This document shows positions 13,082 through 15,408 of a stretch of 15,408 nucleotides of DNA, piece after piece. The stretch covers positions 1 to 15,408 of the forward strand of contig JBBRMY010000048.1 of assembly GCA_038230595.1 (NCBI GenBank), read 5' to 3'. Source of the stretch: JBBRMY01 sp038230595 (GTDB taxonomy: Bacteria; Bacteroidota; Ignavibacteria; Tepidaquicellales; Tepidaquicellaceae). The notes beneath the pieces were generated by a model. The model worked only from the letters and a program-made list of their open reading frames with translations. It was not told where the DNA came from and searched no databases. Within the stretch, counting starts at the first letter, position 1. The number at the start of each line of letters is the position of its first letter. A program made the position numbers and the translations under genes.

Positions 13082-14149
13082 TTACAGCACAGTTCCGTTT
13101 GAATTTATTCCTTTGATTAGTTCCTGTGCTTTAGCAACTACAGTTTCAGGCAATGAGGCATATCCAAGTTCATTTGCAAATTTTTTGCCATCAGATAATG
13201 CCCAACTCATAAATGCTTTTAATATTTTTCCTTTGCCGGCGTCTTTTTGATTCTGAAAAATCAGCATGTATGTATAGCTGGAAATAGGGTATGATCCTTT
13301 TCCTTTTGCATCGGTAACTGAAAGAGTAAGTCCGTCTTTCATTTCATCTACAGTATTGTCAGCGGATTTCGTTACAGAAGCAAGTTCAGGAGAAATAAAT
13401 TCGCCATCTTTATTTTTTACATTAGCATAATTTAGCTTATTCTGCAAAGCATATATCAGTTCTACATAACCTATAGAATATTCAAGCTGCTTCACAAAGC
13501 CTGTCACACCTTCATTTCCTTTTGCGCCTTGTCCTACAGTAAATTTAAGATCCTTTGCAGCACCTTTCTTTTCTTTCCACTCAGGAGAAACTTTACTTAA
13601 ATAGTCTGTAAAAATATAAGTGGTTCCACTGCCATCTGTTCTGGTACATGGTACTATATCTTTATCAGGAAAATTTACTCCGGGATTATCAGCTTTGATC
13701 TTTGCATCATTCCATTTTTTTATATTGCCCAGAAATATATCAGCTATTACAGCACCTGATAAATTAATATTTGCTGTAATCCCCGGCAGATTATAAGTAA
13801 GCACTACAGCTCCGAGTACTGTCGGGATCTGCAAAAGCTTTGAGTTGTTTTTTTCTTCTGCTTTTTTTAATTCTTCTGCAGTTAAAGGAATATCGGAAGC
13901 TCCGAAATCAACTGTACCTTCTGTTGTCTGCTTGATTCCGCCGCCTGAGCCGATAGATTGATAACTTATTTTAGCGTCAGCATTAATTTTCTGATATTCA
14001 GAAAACCACTTGGAATATATAGGATAAGGGAATGTTGCTCCGGCACCGGTAATGTTTCCACCGCTGTTTTTAGTTACAGGATCTTTTTTACCGCATGAGG
14101 ATAAAGATATTACTATTAATAATAGTGCAATGTATTTTATAATTTTCAT
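13082..14149 (-). CDS. pstS: Phosphate ABC transporter substrate-binding lipoprotein PstS
   Basis: High-affinity phosphate-binding protein that feeds PstCAB. Residues 1-19 are a lipoprotein signal with lipobox LSSC (C19 lipidated). The mature part shows GAGATFPYPIYSKWFSEY (35-52), the phosphate-binding SIGSGGG (65-71), VDFGASDIPL (80-89) and TRTDGSGTT (169-177), all standard PstS ligand segments. Then come GNEGVTGFVKQLEYSIGYVE and a C-terminal FMSWALSDGKKFANELGYAS helix. The length of 355 aa is normal. The transporter genes do not follow it here, so pstS is isolated, a little unusual. It ends at a strong terminator. The 54-bp gap upstream holds a possible PhoP-type repeat. In an organism with T9SS the protein would be anchored to the periplasmic face of the inner membrane or to the outer membrane. 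Confidence 0.96.
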   Translation of the reverse strand: MKIIKYIALLLIVISLSSCGKKDPVTKNSGGNITGAGATFPYPIYSKWFSEYQKINADAKISYQSIGSGGGIKQTTEGTVDFGASDIPLTAEELKKAEEKNNSKLLQIPTVLGAVVLTYNLPGITANINLSGAVIADIFLGNIKKWNDAKIKADNPGVNFPDKDIVPCTRTDGSGTTYIFTDYLSKVSPEWKEKKGAAKDLKFTVGQGAKGNEGVTGFVKQLEYSIGYVELIYALQNKLNYANVKNKDGEFISPELASVTKSADNTVDEMKDGLTLSVTDAKGKGSYPISSYTYMLIFQNQKDAGKGKILKAFMSWALSDGKKFANELGYASLPETVVAKAQELIKGINSNGTVL

Positions 14150-14179
14150 AGATTATTTTTTAATAAATTAAATTTTTAA

Positions 14180-14196
14180 TGTTAAGAAACTGTAAA
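14180..14196 (-). promoter_or_regulatory. PhoP-box-like direct repeat before pstS
   Basis: On the minus strand, TTTACA (14196-14191), a 5-bp gap and TTAACA (14185-14180) form a direct repeat with an 11-bp period, 31 bp before the pstS ATG. TT-x-ACA repeats with about 11-bp spacing are the sites of PhoP-type response regulators. Only two units are seen, in AT-rich DNA. Confidence 0.35.
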
Positions 14197-14203
14197 GAAA
14201 GCA

Positions 14204-15031
14204 TTACCACAACATCATCTTCATGCAGAATACACTTCCACCGGACTTCATAAATTCTGAGGTTTCTGTTTCGTGTACGATATAATTCTTTTCCAGCTCT
14301 TTAAAAACCGGAGAATTATTTTTTTGTACAATTATATTTTGACCATCGGGACAATGGCAGTTGCATAAGAAACCTTCCATGTTATCTTTTTCACTGATGT
14401 TATAAATTTTTCTGAAGCTGCTGTAAATTTTATCAACACTTTCTCTGTCAAACCCTGATTCGCACATTATTGCTTCATCTTTATTTAAAATTGACAGGCA
14501 TGTATCAAGATGGTAAAATTTATTGCTGATAAGCTTTAGTCTTATCACTTCCATTTCAGTGATCTTTTCTATCTCATCATACACTTTTTCCTGAGTTCTA
14601 AACCCGTAACCTCCGAAAATTCTATCATTTTCATAATCAATTAATGCATCACCCATAGACTCAAAATAATCAATATTACTGCTTAACTCAAAAATATCAT
14701 ATCCTTCAGACTCATAAAGCTCTTTAAAATATTTAACTTCTTCCTTTCTCTGGTCATTCCTCATTTTACTAAGAATGACACATTTTTGATTATTCTTTTT
14801 TAAAAAAGGGAAGGATTGATTTGCTGTAAATACTATATCGGTCAGACCTTTAACTGCAGGTATGGTCTTTATTTCATAACCAAGCTTTGAATACTTCTGC
14901 TTAAGTGAAGTCCATTGTAAAAATGTATTCTCAATGTCTACTATAGGAAGATCTTTCATATAGATATTGCCTTCATACTTCACATCGAAGAATAATGGCT
15001 CACACATTAAAATGACAGTTGGTTTTCGCAT
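14204..15031 (-). CDS. Amidinotransferase / DDAH-like pentein enzyme
   Basis: Member of the guanidine-modifying (pentein) superfamily close to dimethylarginine dimethylaminohydrolase, 275 aa. Seen: MCEPLFFDVKYE at the start (9-20), DIVFTANQ (65-72), FESMGDAL (123-130), the GGYGFRT segment (140-146), HLDTCLS with the catalytic His (H174, D176), and SGGSVFCMKM with the catalytic Cys (C269) near the C-terminus. The His/Cys pair and the acidic residues are all in place, so a guanidino-carbon hydrolase or transferase is likely. Substrates could be methylarginine, arginine or another guanidino compound; sequence alone does not say. An unusual FLCNCHC run (C223, C225, C227) replaces a normally cysteine-poor strand. 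No signal peptide is seen, so it is cytoplasmic. It may be transcribed into pstS, 54 bp downstream, and is divergent from the DoxX gene. Confidence 0.82.
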   Translation of the reverse strand: MRKPTVILMCEPLFFDVKYEGNIYMKDLPIVDIENTFLQWTSLKQKYSKLGYEIKTIPAVKGLTDIVFTANQSFPFLKKNNQKCVILSKMRNDQRKEEVKYFKELYESEGYDIFELSSNIDYFESMGDALIDYENDRIFGGYGFRTQEKVYDEIEKITEMEVIRLKLISNKFYHLDTCLSILNKDEAIMCESGFDRESVDKIYSSFRKIYNISEKDNMEGFLCNCHCPDGQNIIVQKNNSPVFKELEKNYIVHETETSEFMKSGGSVFCMKMMLW

Positions 15032-15115
15032 TGGATTGAACTATAATTATAGCATATTTATATTAAATTTCCAACAATATTTGAATTAATCTAATTAACT
15101 TTAGTTAGCGAACTT

Positions 15116-15408
15116 ATGAGTTCACCCGGAATTATAGGAAAGTGGAAAGCTGCTTCTCCTTATCTTAAAAGTGTTTTGCGAATTGTTACAGGAATTTTAT
15201 TTATTCTTTCAGGAACAATTAAATTATTCAATTTTCCAATGCCTATGCCTCCTGAAGCCGGTCCTTTAAATCTAATGTCACAGATCGGAATTGGTGGAAT
15301 TCTTGAAGTTGTTGGCGGAGCTTTGATCATACTTGGATTATTTACAAGACCAACAGCTTTTATTATCTCTGGAGAAATGGCAGTTTCTTATTTCCAGTTC
15401 CATGCGCC
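15116..15408 (+). CDS. DoxX-family membrane protein, 3' partial
   Basis: The ATG at 15116 opens 97 complete codons before the window ends. The translation runs MSSPGIIGKWKAASPYLKSV onward. It has a first membrane helix with RIVTGILFILSGTIKLFNFP (about 22-41) and a second with GIGGILEVVGGALIILGLFT (about 62-81). The family signature GLFTRPTAFIISGEMAVSYF is at about 78-97. These match DoxX proteins, small four-helix inner-membrane proteins tied to redox or thiosulfate-quinone chemistry, with no firm role in most species. No Shine-Dalgarno is visible. It lies divergent from the amidinotransferase gene across an 84-bp AT-rich gap. Confidence 0.85.
   Translation, partial: MSSPGIIGKWKAASPYLKSVLRIVTGILFILSGTIKLFNFPMPMPPEAGPLNLMSQIGIGGILEVVGGALIILGLFTRPTAFIISGEMAVSYFQFHA

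Noticed and set aside
15032..15115. Bacteroidota promoter for the DoxX gene
   Set aside because: A TTTG at 15080 and a TAnnTTTG-like TAACTTTA at 15096 are only 12 bp apart, too close for the usual spacing.

Overview
The window is AT-rich (roughly one third G+C by eye) and looks like chromosomal DNA of a Bacteroidota/Chlorobi-group bacterium, most likely the Ignavibacteria side. The best evidence is the secreted protease at 10553-12775: it ends in a type IX secretion (T9SS) sorting domain of the NFPNPFNPATKI type. The gene string pheT, coiled-coil gene, zapA, 6S RNA, rny also fits. Several genes (rny, the XRE regulator) have clear Shine-Dalgarno sequences; others have none.

Layout. 1-954: a standalone RelA/SpoT-type nucleotide synthetase, its 5' end cut by the window edge. 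1020-1540 (minus): a small XRE/Cro regulator whose reading frame is broken at an A-AAA-AAG heptamer, a 9-codon ORF behind it that may be the beheaded start of a partner gene, and a tandem palindromic operator in front. 1541-1818: a gene-free stretch full of palindromic repeats. 1819-5206: pheT, a coiled-coil gene and zapA. 5274-5505: an RNA gene I call 6S. 5589-7304: rny and its terminator. 7509-8159: coaE, convergent with 8156-10377 (minus), a translationally coupled pyrB-argD pair. 10553-12775: the T9SS metalloprotease. 12776-13081: hairpins and terminators only. 13082-15031 (minus): pstS and, upstream of it, a pentein-fold amidinotransferase/DDAH-like gene. 15116-15408: the start of a DoxX-family membrane protein, cut by the window edge.

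Most genes are housekeeping: phenylalanyl-tRNA charging, divisome assembly, RNA decay, CoA synthesis, pyrimidine and arginine synthesis, phosphate uptake. The unusual content is repeat biology. At least four classes of short palindromic elements occur here, and two of them sit in frame inside pheT. One is a single copy of a 30-nt hairpin that also occurs twice just upstream and, in diverged form, before coaE. The other is three contiguous 36-nt hairpin units whose third copy has changed stem sequence while keeping its pairing. Together they add 46 residues to PheT without breaking the frame, much like the palindromic elements known in Rickettsia genes.

The second notable point is the XRE gene. 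It has a dnaX-type slippery heptamer, a 5-nt spacer and a stem-loop exactly where a -1 shift would restore the full protein. This may be programmed frameshifting or plain decay; the remnant next to it favours decay, and the sequence alone does not decide.
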